A DNA stretch of 64,000 nucleotides, taken from Canna indica. Its lineage: Eukaryota; Streptophyta; Magnoliopsida; Zingiberales; Cannaceae. The notes under the pieces are model-generated. The model made no database searches, had not been told where the DNA came from, and was given only the letters and a program-made list of their open reading frames with translations. The translations under genes and the position numbers were made by a program. Every line of letters starts with the position of its first letter. Positions within the stretch are counted from its first letter, which is position 1. Positions 1-13,369 of the stretch are shown here, piece by piece. The stretch lies in the NCBI GenBank assembly GCA_034359265.1, contig CP136890.1:33398501-33462500 (forward strand), written 5' to 3'.

Positions 1-1709
<1,709 letters not shown>

Positions 1710-2844
1710 AAGCTTTGAGAGGAGGAAGAAGAGGGTGGATATCTAGAAATGGATTTATTTAAGCTTGTTTTTGTTACAGTTATTGGCCCTCTTTTTTTTT
1801 CCTCTTGTAGAGAGACTATTGCTTTTGAATGATAAAAAGGCCCAAGTAGGGGGTTGATTTCATGTATTTCCCGTCTCAAGTGTGTTGATAAGGTCTTTAT
1901 TTCCATAGTTTGAATCAAATCTCATTCCACTTATACTTTATTTAAATTTCTTGTGGGTGGCTATTGGTCAATGGTTCTAAGTTTAGACCAGTTCTTTAAT
2001 TAGTTTTATGCGTACTTAAATTTGATAGGTTGCTTCTTGTAACCTCCTGTAGTAGGATACAAACTATTGATCATTTTATTTGGTTTCAAATTTTGCGAAT
2101 CTTAATTTTGATCAAATTCTTTATTGGTCTCAATGTATATAAATTTTCGAAAGTAAGATTGTTATTTCGTTATTCAAAAATAATTTAAAAAATTTTACTC
2201 ATCATTTCAGTTCGACACATTACTTTTTAATATCCATTTGGATTCTATCTTCTCTTTTTATTTGCTAAGGAATGACATTGTTTATCTTCTTACTCTTGCT
2301 TCTTTGCTTCTCAGTAGTACGAAACAAGAGAATTTTTCACCAACCATTCTTTCCCTTGACCTCTACTTCTCTTCCTCCAGCCTAACCTCCTCCTTCCTTC
2401 CCAAAGTACCCTTCTTTTTCCTCTTCCCATCCTAGCTATCGCCCTTCTTCCCTTTGTACCAATCGTTATCACCCTTGTCCACCGTCGTCAAAATCTCCTC
2501 ACTTTTCTTGCTAATATATCATTCCTTGTCTCCTCTCAATCTTCGCCGTCTCCCTTAAGGCTCCTCCCCACCGTCGCTACCCTGCTGCCAAGAGATGTCT
2601 TATCGACCCTCCCCAATTCCTACCATCGTCATGCGTCCTGCCAAGATATGTCTTATCAGCATATGCATTTTCATCCTTTTTTATGTGACTTGAAAACAAC
2701 CTCCTCTCTACGGTGTTCATCATCAACTAGCTCATCTCCATTATTAGCACCAGGCTCTAGTAGAGTGCAGCCTTAACCCGATTTTAAATCTTAAATGCTC
2801 TTCATTTATTCCTTTTCTTCTTCTCAATCTCATTGTTTTGCAAG
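1710..2844. other. 3' UTR of the synthase gene and intergenic DNA
   Basis: The first about 200 bases after the stop are probably the synthase 3' UTR, with T-rich stretches and an AATGATAAAA motif near 1828 that could serve as a weak polyadenylation signal. Beyond that is AT-rich spacer. A pyrimidine-rich stretch at about 2330-2640 contains two imperfect copies of TGCCAAGAGATGTCTTATC (near 2583 and 2639). No convincing coding region is seen. Confidence 0.6.
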
Positions 2845-3705
2845 TGTTAGGAAGAAGTTGGGTCTTCCTACAAGGATCCAAAAATCCAAAACGCCAAAAA
2901 AAAAAAACCAAAACAAATAAATTCAGAAAACACAAAGAACACCAAAATTTACGTGGTTTGGCTCGGCGGGGTGCCAGGCCTACTCCACGAGGAGAAAATG
3001 ACACTTGATTTTATTAGGAGGAGGAGAAAACACGGCCAATATAAGAGAATCTGAATACAACTGATAATTAAACTGTAAAAGAAAAATATTGCTTATACTC
3101 AAATATTTTTCTGCATCCCGAAATCTGGATTTCTGCTTAAAAACTGTGGATCAGCGTCCTTGATCTTCTTGCTTCTGCCTTAGATGGTGTGAAGGAGAAG
3201 AGAGTCGCTGGAAAAGAATCTTGCTTGAGAAACAGAGTAGATGAAATGCTCTGGGATGATTTGGAACCGTGTATTAGACTCCTATTTATAGTGTAATGAG
3301 AGCTGAAATATTGCCCGGTTCGGTGAAAGATTTGAAGAAATCTTTTGCAGAAAATATTTAGAGCCGTCCAATCTGATCCAACGGTGAGCTGCATTTGATT
3401 TGATCAAAAAATTATGGCGTTTGACCGAAAATATTGCAAATGAGGTGGTGCTGCATAATGCTTGAAATTTTAAATGCATTTTCTTTTCGAATTGTGTGAA
3501 AGCAAAAAACCTTCATCAATATCTCTTTGCCTTGACTAGTCAACCACAAATATTGGCTCCATGTGCAAAGCACATGGTGCCATTTAAGAGGAAAGAAATG
3601 GGCTTGGCCCACTTGGGCCTAGTTGAGCCCATAAGTATATGTGTCCCAATCTTGTATTTTTGACTTATTTTAAATTCGGATCGTATTAAATTAAATCAAT
3701 CCTTA
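2845..3705 (-). repeat. 3' LTR of the first copia element
   Basis: About 861 bp; it matches 9216-10085 base for base over most of its length, including the TGTTAGGAAGAA edge. Its outer terminus on the minus strand is TAAGG instead of TGAGA, so the canonical TG has mutated. A TATA-like TATAAATAGG lies on the minus strand at 3281-3290. Confidence 0.92.
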
Positions 3706-3839
3706 TAATTTTCTCATTTGATGATATTTAAGCCCGATGTAGTCTTCTCATCTTCTCCCAAGAGCCCTGTAGGGCTAAAATTCATCTTGAATCAATCTTA
3801 CCAAGTTTAGGCAGTGTTCAAATTTGGTCGTCGGTAGTA

Positions 3840-5571
3840 CTTTAGTCAGCATATCTGTGGGATTGTGAGCCGTGTCAATTTTTTAAAACTTTATTTCTCC
3901 TTTTGAAATAATATCCCTAATGAAATGGAATCTGACGTCGATGTGTTTCATTCTTTCATTGAACATCTGATCTTTTGACAGATGAATTGCACTCTAACTA
4001 TCACTATGCACGACTATGTCTTCATTTTGATAAGTTAGTTCTTTTGTTAGGTTTCCAAGCCAGATTATTTCTTCAATCGCTTCTGTAATAGCCATGTACT
4101 CCACTTCAGTGGTGGAGAGGCCGACAGTGGGTTGTAGGCCGACTTTCCAACTTACTACAGTTTCGCCTATAGTGAAGATGTAGGCGGTAATCGATCTCCT
4201 CTTATCAAGGTCACCAGCATAATGCGAGTTTGAGTATTATGCAAACGATTCATTAGTTCTACCGGAAACAAGATTGGCTTTAGAAGTATCTTGTAAGTAG
4301 CGCAGGACCCATTTAACTGCCTCCCAATGTGCTTTTCCCGAATTTGTCATGTACCGGCTCACAACACTGACTGCATGTGCTATGTTTGGGCGGGTACAGA
4401 TCATGACATACATAAGGTTGCCAACTGCGCTTGCATAGGGTACCTGTGACATGCCAATTCTTTTTTTTTCATCTTTCGAGCATAGTAACTCTGATAATTT
4501 GAAGTGAGCGACAAGAGGTGTCTTGACTGATTTTGCTTCTTGCATGCCAAAGCGCTCAACCACTTGCTTTACATAACTCTCCTGAGTTAGGTATAACTTT
4601 CTTGCTTTGTGGTCTCGCTTTATCTCCATCCCAAAGATTTTCTTGCAGCCCCAAGGTCCTTCATGTCAAATTCACCCTTAAGGTGTTTCTTAAGCCTGTC
4701 TATTTCAGTAATATCTTTTGCCGCAATCAGCATATCATCAACATAAAGAAGCAGATAAATCATAGAATTAGCTGATTTATGTAAATAAACACAACTGTCA
4801 AAAGATGATCTACTGAAATCAATACAAAGCATAAACTGATCAAACCTCTTATACCATTATCTAGGAGATTGTTTGAGGCCATAGAGTGACTTCTTTAAGA
4901 GACAGACATGATCAATTTTATTCTTCTCTTCAAACCCTTCTAGTTGTGTCATGTAGATATGTTCTTCTAAGTCACCGTGTAGGAAAGTTGTCTTTACGTC
5001 AAGTTGTTCTAACTCCAAGTCTTGCATGACTACTAATGCTAGAAGAATACGAATAGAGGTATGCTTAACCACAAGAGAAAAAATATTTTTGTAGTCAATA
5101 CCTTCTTTTTGACTGTATCCATTTGCCACAAGCCGAGCTTTATAGATACCGCCTTCTTTGAGTTTGTAGATCCACTTGCACCCAACAAGTTTCTTGTGCG
5201 GTGGAGGCTTCACAAGTTCCCAAGTATTATTTTTTCTGCAATGACTTGAATTCTTCTGTCATAGCTTCATGCTACTTTCTTGAGTATGTCTGATTTAGGG
5301 CTTCTTTATAGGAGGCTGGTTCTTCAGTGCATGGAGTTTCTTCAGCCACCGCTAGAGCATATGTAGCAATATTTGCATACCTAGGATTAAGACGTGGTGC
5401 TCGCCTAGGTCGGTTGAGGGCGATGGAATAGGGATTCTCCTCCTCAACTTGATATTGCTCTTCCTGGACCCTGTGAGGATCCTCCTGGACCTGAACATGT
5501 TCTTCAGTGGCATGTTCTAATGAAGCAGTGTCATTGGCTTCTATGGAAAGTGGTTGTGGCGCAGGTGTAGG
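3840..5571 (-). pseudogene. Copia reverse transcriptase and RNase H, broken
   Basis: This is the continuation of the polyprotein on the far side of the hAT element. It reads an acidic linker (about 5571-5275), then the RT N-terminal block (GCKWIYKLKEGG, ARLVANGY; 5213-4857), the catalytic YVDDM with upstream LLL (in 4832-4620), and the connection and RNase H segments (from 4629 down to about 3840, with CTRPNIAHAV and AHWEAVKWVLRYL). Frameshifts separate these blocks near 4850, 4625 and 4235. The RNase H end is recognisable only in pieces (STTEVEYMA, then KHIDVRFHFIRD). The region would have made cDNA from element RNA and cannot do so now. Confidence 0.9.
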
Positions 5572-6992
5572 TAGGCCTGTCCGTTCGGTTTGAACCGAAC
5601 CGATTAAGACCAAACCAAATTTTTTTTTAACCCAATCTTCAACTCGAATCCGAACCGAACAATTCCTAACCCGATTTAACCCGAATCGAAATTGTTCGGT
5701 TCGGTTCGGTTTCAACCCAAAAAATATCGAAATTTGCTCAAACAATAGAAACACTAACTGCAGTAATTAACTTGGTATTATAATCACTAAATTCCTCAAA
5801 GCATGCATCGTCATCAATGGGTATTGAATTCATCTGTGAAGATGCAATGATATCCAAATCAATAGAGAAGCTACAAACTTAACTAATTGGAGCATAGCAA
5901 TGAAGGATTGAAGGACCATTCAAGTGAAAAGATCCACGACGAGCATAGCAACGTAGCTTCTTTATCTGGGACTCATGGGATGGTCCTAACCTTGAATTAT
6001 AGCAATGAAGCACCATTTGCTAGCAATCAAATGTCAACTGTGGAAAAAGAAACTAATGCTGCAATCAATAGAATCATGATAGATCACAAAAAATAATGTC
6101 GCAGCCCACAAGTCCACAACATTGAAATTTCAATTTGAAATTAACATATCACAACGAGCAGATCATAGAATCATGATAGATCACAGAAATTACCTACTTA
6201 CCTAGGTGCCAAGGAGTGGGAATTGAAAGCCAAGCGGGAAGGGGAGGTGCCAAGGAGCAGCAGCAGTGGTGCTGGTCGCCGGAGAATGCAGCTAGGAATG
6301 GGGGAGATCGTGTGGTGTGTCGCTGCATGGGAGGGGATGAAGTGCTGGGGATGAAGCGCTGCCGCGCTAGAGTAGATGCCGCCGCTTGGAGTCGGCGCTC
6401 GTCGAGTAGATTCGGGAGTTGGGACTCGGGAGTCGCAGATTGAGGGAGAGTCGTAGAGTCAGCGCTCGTCGACGGTAGAGTGGCAGACGCTCGGCGCTCG
6501 ACGGCAGAGTGGCAGAGTGGCAGACGCTCGACGGTAAAGTGGCAGACGTTCGGCGGAGTTGGCGCTCGATGGTACAGTGGTAGGGAGTCGGGAGTCGGGA
6601 GTCGGGAGCGAGTTGAGCGACGAGAGCAGAGCAGGGAGGCGGGATTAAATTTGAGTGATGAGATCGACTGATCGAGTATTGGAGGGCGCCAAATCGGAGA
6701 AAATGACCTAACGGGTGACGGGTCCCCAATCTCCGACCCGAACGGCGCCGAACAGGGCAAAAACCCCCAATCCCCAACCCGAATCCAAAAAAACAAATAA
6801 TATATCATGGGTATTTGGTTTTCGGTTCGGGTCGGTTCCCGAATTCCGGGAATCAGACCCGAATCGATATAATAAATCGGGTTCAGTTCGGGTCAAGAAC
6901 CGAACCCCGCGGCATTTGAACCGAACCGAACCAAAAAATTTGGTTCGGTTTTTTGGTTCGGTTCGGTTTGAACCGGATACTGGACAGGCCTA
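5572..6992. mobile_element. Non-autonomous hAT-type DNA transposon
   Basis: Inverted ends TAGGCCTGTCC (5572-5582) and GGACAGGCCTA (6982-6992) bound 1421 bp. They are flanked by an 8-bp target duplication, GGTGTAGG (5564-5571) and GGTGTACG (6993-7000), with one mismatch. The subterminal regions (about 5580-5710 and 6790-6980) are crowded with CCGAACC / GGTTCGG motifs in both orientations, as in plant hAT elements. Outside its borders the copia polyprotein reads on directly, which confirms the insertion. No transposase is visible. The interior has a short AT-rich half (5760-6200) and a GC-rich half (6210-6710) of unknown, possibly captured, origin. Confidence 0.9.
6210..6710. repeat. GC-rich minisatellite-like interior of the hAT element
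   Basis: Base composition changes sharply from the flanks. Short imperfect repeats built from GTGGCAGACGCTCG and GCTCGACGGCAGA run from about 6440 to 6570, and GGGAGTC repeats run at 6583-6606. A 204-codon minus-strand frame spans the area (6808-6194), but it is Ser/Pro/Arg-rich and low complexity, so it is probably not a gene. The region could be a captured host GC-rich first exon, which cannot be settled here. Confidence 0.6.
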
Positions 6993-7999
6993 GGTGTACG
7001 GAACTAGAATTCTTGGGTAGCAGGTTGAGGTGGTGTTTCTTTTGGTGGTATTGTAGGTTCCTGTGAGTCATCCTCTTCTTGGTTTTCCTTTTTCATTTTC
7101 AAGAGTACCTGTTCATCAAAAGTTACATCTCTATGAATTTTTGCTTTACAATTATTTATGCACCATACTTTATAGTCTTTCACTCTGCTAGGATATCCTA
7201 AGAAAATATATTTCTTTGATCTAGGTTCAAATTTTCCTTCATTCATCCTGACATAGACAGTGCTCCCAAAAATTTTATGATGGTCATAAGAAGCTGGCGA
7301 CTCGGTCCATTTTTCCTCAGATGTCTTGAATTCAATTGATGAAGAAGGAAATCGATTTATCAGGTAGCAAGCGGTGGATGCAGCCTCTGCCCAAAAGCTT
7401 TTAGAAAGGTTAGCATTAGAAAGCATACTTCTTACCCTTTGTATGATGGTGAGGTTCATCCTTTCTGCTACTCCGTTTTGCTGAGGTGTGTGGGGAACTG
7501 TGTGATGTCTTATAATTCCTTCCCTAGAGCAAAAGTCTTTAAATTCTCCACTGCAAAATTTTAGGCCATTGTCGGTTCGCAGAGTTCGAACATATCTATC
7601 GGTTTGCTTTTTGATCATTGTCTTGCAAGACTGAAATTTAGAGAAGACATCAGATTTATTTTTAATAAAATAAGCCCATACATTCCTGGAGTAATCATCA
7701 ATAAATGTGAGCATATATCGAGCTCCTCCTTAAGATTCAACCGGTGATGGCCCCCATAGATCAGAGTGGATGTAGTCCAATTTTCCTTTAGCATAGTGTT
7801 GCCCTGTGGAGAATGAGACTCTTTTCTGTTTGCCATAGATGCAATGTTCACATAAATTTAGCTTAGCCAATTTTTGTTTTCCAAGTATTCCCTTTTGTTC
7901 AAGTATTAACATGCTCTTCTCATTAATATGCCATAATCTCATATGCCATAATTTAGCAATATCATCATCAGAGTGTTCAGAATACCATAGTTGCACCAC
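6993..7999 (-). pseudogene. Copia integrase region, interrupted by hAT insertion
   Basis: The stretch 7999-7730 carries the pre-integrase zinc domain (LWHMRLWHINEKS, then CEHCIYGKQKR) and the start of the integrase core (YIHSDLWGP). After a short break, 7714-7004 continues with FIDDYSRNVWAY, RTDNG and QNGVAERMN, which hold the second Asp and the Glu of the DDE triad, then the copia C-terminal hallmark FLGYPS. The acidic linker that follows is split by the hAT element and resumes at 5571. The integrase would have joined cDNA to the chromosome. The break at about 7715-7730 removes continuity. Confidence 0.93.
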
Positions 8000-8168
8000 T
8001 TGTTACCGTTGTGCCTTGCAGGATGTAGAGTTGGTTTACTTTTAGTGCTTTCATTACGGTTAAGGACCCCTTTGTGACTCTGAAAACTCCGTCTTGGCCT
8101 GAATACTTGTATCCAAGTGCATCTAGAGAAGATAAAGAAATTAAATTTCTTTTAAGACCTGAAATGTG

Positions 8169-9187
8169 CTATACCTGAGTTAGAGTCCTTGTAATGCCAT
8201 CGTGCATTTTAATTTTTATTGAGCCAACACCTGCTACTTGACATGACGAGTCATTTCCCATTAACACTTCCTTTTCATTAGCATGTTCATATGTGGTAAA
8301 CCAATCTCGGTGCGATGTCATATGAAAGGAGCAACCTGAATCTAAAATCCATTCATCTTGCGATCTAACATAACAAGTAGAAATAGTAAGTACCTCAATT
8401 TTTTTATCCTCATCAGCATAAGATGCTTCCCCGTTATGATTTTGTTCCTCCAGTCTCCGTTTCAGCTTATGGCATTCTAATTTGATGTGTCCCATCTTTT
8501 TGCAATAATAGCACTGTACGTTTTTTGACCTGAATTTAGATCTGAACTTACCCCGACTTTTGTCCCGTGACCTATTTCGTCCTCTAGTGTTCAGGGTTTC
8601 TCCACGACTTCTAGAGAATCCTATGGTAAGTTGAGAGTCGGCAACCTCATTGGATACTAGCATCGTTGTCACCTCATCCAGACTAATAGTATTCTTGCCA
8701 TACAATAAACTTTCATGAAAATTTTTAAATGAAATAGGGAGAGTAATTAGAAGCATAAAAGCCTTATATTCTTTTTCAAATGTAACTCTCATATCCTCAA
8801 TATCAGCAAGAATTGAACGAAAAGTGCTAATATAATTTTTAACAGAAGTGTCATCAGTCATGCGTAAAGAATATAATTTCTTCTAAGTGTCATCTTACTT
8901 GTAAGAGTTTTATCCTGGTAGATTGTAGCAAGTTTTTTTCATACATCTACGGCGATCTTTTTTGATGCAACTTCTCGTAGTGCCTCGTCGCATATGCTCA
9001 TGTATAATGTGGCTTTAGCACTTTCATCGGCCCGGTCCTTTTCCCTTTCAGTGCCTTCCATCGCATCTCGCCCACGAATAGTGTCTTGTAGGTTTTCCTT
9101 AATCAAAATTACTTTCATCTTCAAAGCCCATAATGAGTAGTTGACATTGTGCTCCAATTTTTAGATTTCATATTTTGCCCCTAACAT
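8169..9187 (-). pseudogene. Copia gag and protease region, broken
   Basis: The gag start is best placed at 9187 (reading MLGAKYEI), but a TAA follows after eight codons at 9161-9163, and further breaks lie near 8938-8862. Downstream is a good 230-residue stretch (8861-8169). It carries the gag UBN2-type domain (SVKNYISTFRSI), a basic Arg/Lys/Gly linker, a CCHC zinc knuckle CYYCKKMGHIKLEC, and an aspartic protease motif WILDSGCSFHMT. Gag forms the particle and the protease matures the polyprotein. Upstream stops mean it is a relic; the zinc knuckle and DSG residues are still intact. Confidence 0.92.
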
Positions 9188-9199
9188 TGTGGATTGTTG

Positions 9200-9211
9200 A
9201 CTCTGATACCA
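9200..9211 (-). other. Primer-binding site, initiator Met tRNA
   Basis: On the minus strand the sequence is TGGTATCAGAGT, a few bases after the LTR end. It complements the 3' end of initiator-Met tRNA except for the last base, and fixes the direction of the element. Confidence 0.9.
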
Positions 9212-9215
9212 TAAT

Positions 9216-10085
9216 TGTTAGGAAGAAATTGGGTATTCCTGTAAGGATCCAAAAATCTAAAACGCCAAAAGGAAAAATACCAAAACGAATAAATCCAGAA
9301 AACACAAAGAACACCAAAATTTACGTGGTTCGGCCCGGCGGAGTACCCGACCTACTCCACGAGGAGAAGAGGACACTTGATTTTATTCGGAGGAGGAGAA
9401 AACACAATCAATACAAGAGAATCTGAATACAACTGATAATTAAACTGTAAAAGAAAAATATTGCATATACTCGAATATTTTTCTGCACCCCGGAATTTGA
9501 ATTCTTGCTTTTGCCTAAAAACTGTGGATGTGGCGTCCTTGATCTTCTTGCTTCTGCCTGAGACGGTGTGAAGGGGAAGAGAGCCGTTGGAAAAGAATAT
9601 TGCTTGAGAAACAAAGTAGATGAGATGTTTTGGAATGTTTTGAAACTATGTATTAGACCCTTATTTATAGTGTAATGAGAGCCGAAATATTGTCTAAATT
9701 ATTGCATGGTTCGGTGAAAGATTTGAAGAAATCTTTTGCAGAAAATATTTAGAACCGTCCAATCTGATCCAACGGTGAGCTGCATTTGATTTGATCAAAA
9801 AAATTTTATGGTGTGACCGAAAATATTGCAAATGAGGCGGTGCTGCGTAATGCTTGAAATTTTAAATGCATTTTCTTTTCGAATTGCGTGCAAAGCAAAA
9901 GATCTTCGTCAATATCTCTTTGATGTCTTGACCAGTCAACCACAACTATTGGCATGGTGCCATTTGAGAGGAAAAAAATGGGCTTGGCCCACTTGGGCCT
10001 AGTTGAGCTCATAAGTAGATCTATTTCAATCTTGTATTTTTGATCAATTTTAAATTCGAATCGAATTAAATTAAATCAATTCTCA
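9216..10085 (-). repeat. 5' LTR of the first copia element
   Basis: About 870 bp, intact TG...CA termini on the minus strand, and directly followed on that strand by the primer-binding site. It is the better preserved of the pair and would have driven transcription toward lower coordinates. Confidence 0.92.
9662..9669 (-). promoter_or_regulatory. TATA box of copia 5' LTR
   Basis: TATAAATA on the minus strand inside the 5' LTR. The same motif is kept at the matching position of the other LTR (3281-3290), as expected for the U3 promoter. Confidence 0.6.
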
Positions 10086-10703
10086 CAAGTTTTGCTTTTT
10101 TTTTTAATTATTTCTTTTCCCAAACATATCACTGTGCAAATATATCATTGTCATTGCCGCTACAAACTCCCACATCAATCAAACTTCAAGTTGTACTCTT
10201 TTGCTTCTCCCAAATAATATATTCCTCATTTCATCTCTAGCTTTCTCCTGTCTTCTTCCTTCTCAGGATCCTGTAAAAGCCAAGGTTTTGCATCACGGCT
10301 CTCTCATTTGTTGAGCTCTAATTCCATTGCATGCATAACCACTGAAGTTAATTTGGTGAATTAAACAAACCCCACATTATATAGAGCTCAAAATATATAT
10401 TGTTCTTCTCTGTGCTCACCCACGTCACCTGCATGAACACACACGTATATATATTAGAAAGTTGAGGGAGGGAAGAAAATTAAAAAGAAGGAAAGAATTC
10501 ATGTTATAGTTATTATATATAAGTTGCACCTAAAGGCAAATAAAAGAGCATGTATAAGCATAAGCCATAAACCGTCGCTTATCCCACACAACTAGTAGTC
10601 ATCTTCTTGCTCGCTCTCCCCCAGTTCCCTCATCTCCTTCTTCATAGAAAACATGTCGATCTCTTAAGCAAACAAATCATTCCCAAGTAGACGAAGAAAG
10701 GGC
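10086..10703. other. Intergenic DNA between the two copia elements
   Basis: After the CAAG duplication the sequence is AT-rich, then purine-rich (10440-10500), then has a CT-rich stretch (10595-10650). It resembles plant upstream/leader DNA but has no open frame: the only ATG in the CT-rich part (10652) is followed almost at once by TAA. It ends abruptly at the copia LTR. No gene is supported. Confidence 0.5.
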
Positions 10704-11160
10704 TATTCGATGTGGCATATATTTATGCATAGTCCACATCATTATTTGATGCGGACCATGTGTGTCTATGTTGTTATCATTATGTGGTCCACATATTTTA
10801 TGATTTTATGATTTTATGATTTTACACTTGTCTATCTCAAACTCGGTTCAAGCTTATCTTTCCACATTTGATGGCAAGGTGCGTATATAAATAGGCCGGG
10901 ATACTCATAAGTCCCTAGACTCATTCATACCTTTCTACACAATCTATTGAGGGTTCTAAAGAGGGTACTAGAAGACCTATTGAGGAAGGATCACAGGAGC
11001 AAACAGAATCGGAGCAACGTATCAACACGATGTCAATGGCAGGAGGTTAGTCTCGATCTTAAGCTTCTGCAATTATACATGTTTATAAATTGTGCATGCC
11101 CTATTCTTGATATAATTATGTCGTTAGATTAGATCATGCCATGTTCTATAAAATTTAACA
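10704..11160 (+). repeat. 5' LTR of second copia element
   Basis: 457 bp. It begins TATTCGATGTGGC, where the 3' LTR has TGTTGGACGTGGC, so the terminal TG is mutated, and it ends TTTAACA next to the primer-binding site. It is clearly homologous to 17068-17515 along its whole length. Confidence 0.92.
10884..10893 (+). promoter_or_regulatory. TATA box of copia 5' LTR
   Basis: TATATAAATA followed by AGGCC. The identical motif sits at 17240-17249 in the 3' LTR. It is the likely core promoter of the element. Confidence 0.65.
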
Positions 11161-11162
11161 TG

Positions 11163-11174
11163 TGGTATCAGAGC
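11163..11174 (+). other. Primer-binding site, initiator Met tRNA
   Basis: TGGTATCAGAGC begins two bases after the 5' LTR end, a perfect match to the usual plant retrotransposon site. Confidence 0.93.
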
Positions 11175-13369
11175 ATGTTTTTCTCCGCCTTGATTGCGTT
11201 GTTGTTTCCGATTTTATTTTTGTTTTTCCGTGCCTTCTTCCTTGCATGTTTCTGTTGCCGTAGTCGCCGATGATGGTACAACAATCCTTCCTCTTATCAA
11301 GTAAGCGACATCAGCCGAAGGGGAAAAGAATCACGTTGCTATGTCGTTCCTTTGCCGCTCTCTCCGTCAAGCATTTGGCTTCGGGCCAACAGAAGGGAAG
11401 AGGTAAACACGTGCATCGTGTTTGGCATCCATGCATCGCGGCTGGATCTTTTCGAATGGACATGCATCGTGGTCTCAATCCTTGTTGACGAGATCATCTT
11501 AACGAACCCATGGCGAATTGCCGCTGGCAGAAAAGGGGAGAGCTCGGTTGTCTTCCCCGCCAACAACGCAGCTTCCACTACGGCCATTGGCTTTTGGCGT
11601 CGACTGGCGCCGGCGTATCAGGTTGGTCAGCAGGTTGCCCGTGTGGAGCCGAGCAAGACAAGCTGTGGCATGATATAGATGGCGGCCACAACTTTCTTCT
11701 TGCCTCGTGCTCTCCTCTCTATCCCAACGTCTCGTGATGGCAGGTGGCTGAAGAGGGTCCGCTAGCGCATAAGGTTGGACGGCGTCGAGTCGGAGATGAG
11801 GCACTGAGCGGCTGCATGAAGTTTTTTCACCATGCAGACATTGACTTCGCTTGCTTTCACGCTGTCCAGTACCGATGAAAACATCGCAGGCACATGAAGA
11901 AGGCGACGTTGAGGGCGGTGGCGAGGCGAAAACTAGCCGGTGTAGATCATGAAGGCGGCGGCGGCTGGCTATAGAAAACTAGGGTTTAAATTTGCATGTT
12001 GTACGTGCGCAAGGTGGAAATGGTGAGTTTAAGTCTATTGGATTTGGATCCAATATAATGGATTCTTGACCCATTAAGACACCCATTTATTTAACTATAA
12101 TGGTTAGTGGTTTTAAGTCATATTGGATCCGGTTTTCCTTTTTTACCCGTATTTTTTAATTGTTTTAAGTTAATCGGATCTGGATCATGTTTAATCAAAT
12201 CTGGATCCATTGCTTTTCTCACCCGATCTGCAACTTAAGTGATTTTAGTTCGGTTCAAATAATTTGGGTTTATTTCGAATTCCGGTTCAAATGCAAATCG
12301 TTCACCTTTAAATTATTCATGATATTGGTCTGGTTCAAATCAATTGAACCTGAACCAATTCCTTGATTTTTGGGTTGATTTCAATTTTTGATTCAAATTG
12401 CTTGGGTTCAAATCTCATTTGGGCTTAAATTTGATTTCTTTTAAATTGCTTGGACCAACCAAATTTAAATTTGTTTTATTAGCTAGAATCATTTAAAGAT
12501 TACTATTGAATATATTTATGATTGATTTGAAATCCGTTAGCTGTAAATTTTCAAAATTATATTTTGTTCAATCATGTTGTATAAATATAATTATTTACTG
12601 CCTCATTCTTGTTGCATTGATGAATATGATATATATGTTGCACTCATTTGTTACATAGTGCATTGTTACATTAAATAATTAAATTACGTCATGTTGTAGT
12701 TAATTATGATGCATATTATAAATAATGCTATGTTATTTCATGTAACCATCTATGCAACATTATGATGTCATGTGACCTATAGAATTTGACTAATTGATGA
12801 GTAGCTACAACATCCTTAGTTATGTTGAATTATATATTAGGTAATTGGTCACATAATTTAACTAATTGAGGAGTAGCCACATCATCTTTAGTTATATTAA
12901 ATTATATATTTGGCAATTTTTAAGTCACATATAGATATATAAGACATCAAATTATAATTAGCTATTTGGAGTATGATAAATCTCATCCCACAAAATTTTT
13001 TGTCATACTTATATAGTTAATTAGTGTGAAATAATAAATTATTTTTTCAAATTAGCCCACAGGTATTAGGAAAATGTATATAGTTTGTTAGTTTCACATA
13101 AAGTCTAATATGAGTCCTAAAATAAAAGTTTAGCCACAGGCAGTTTTTATTGTATATATTGACATATGTTATTTTTTATTTTTTGTTTACATTGGTAAAA
13201 TTAGAATCTTATATGACTTAATTTAGTTTATGAGCATTAATATATGGTTTAAATATGCAACAATTTAAATTTTTAACTACTCCGACTTTAAGACTAATTT
13301 TTTGAATTAACTAGGGACAATTATAAAATCTAAAGGGAAAGAATTCTATTTCATTTAAGATGCATGAAC
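11175..13369 (+). other. Long untranslated leader of second copia element
   Basis: About 2.2 kb lie between the primer-binding site and the first recognisable gag residues. The part 11230-11970 is GC-rich with CGTCG and GGCGGCGG clusters and overlapping short frames on both strands, none resembling gag. From 12000 to 13370 it is AT-rich with repeated GGATCTGGATC and GGTTCAAAT motifs. It may be an ordinary long leader, or the GC-rich part may be acquired sequence. Confidence 0.55.

Larger units (their letters stand above)
2845..10085 (-). mobile_element. Ty1/copia LTR retrotransposon, decayed, with nested hAT element
   Basis: Two matching LTRs (2845-3705 and 9216-10085) bound an internal region read on the minus strand in the order gag, protease, integrase, reverse transcriptase, RNase H, which is the copia order. 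On the minus strand the 5' LTR begins TGAGAATTG and ends CTAACA. The bases CAAG flank both ends (2841-2844 and 10086-10089), consistent with a target duplication of 4-5 bp. The two LTRs differ by scattered substitutions and small indels, so the insertion is not recent. The hAT element at 5572-6992 lies inside its pol. Stops and frameshifts prevent production of the polyprotein. The Tork-like lineage is an inference from the gag N-terminus (GAKYEI, then LW.LKM). Confidence 0.93.

Noticed and set aside
6194..6808. A 204-codon minus-strand frame in the hAT element as a protein gene
   Set aside because: It is low-complexity Ser/Pro/Arg-rich, follows GC-rich short repeats, runs partly into the transposon terminal repeats and has no recognised domain.
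11339..11804. Overlapping frames on both strands in the copia leader
   Set aside because: Open in several frames because of GC richness; none resembles gag or any known protein, and none is maintained with a plausible start context.
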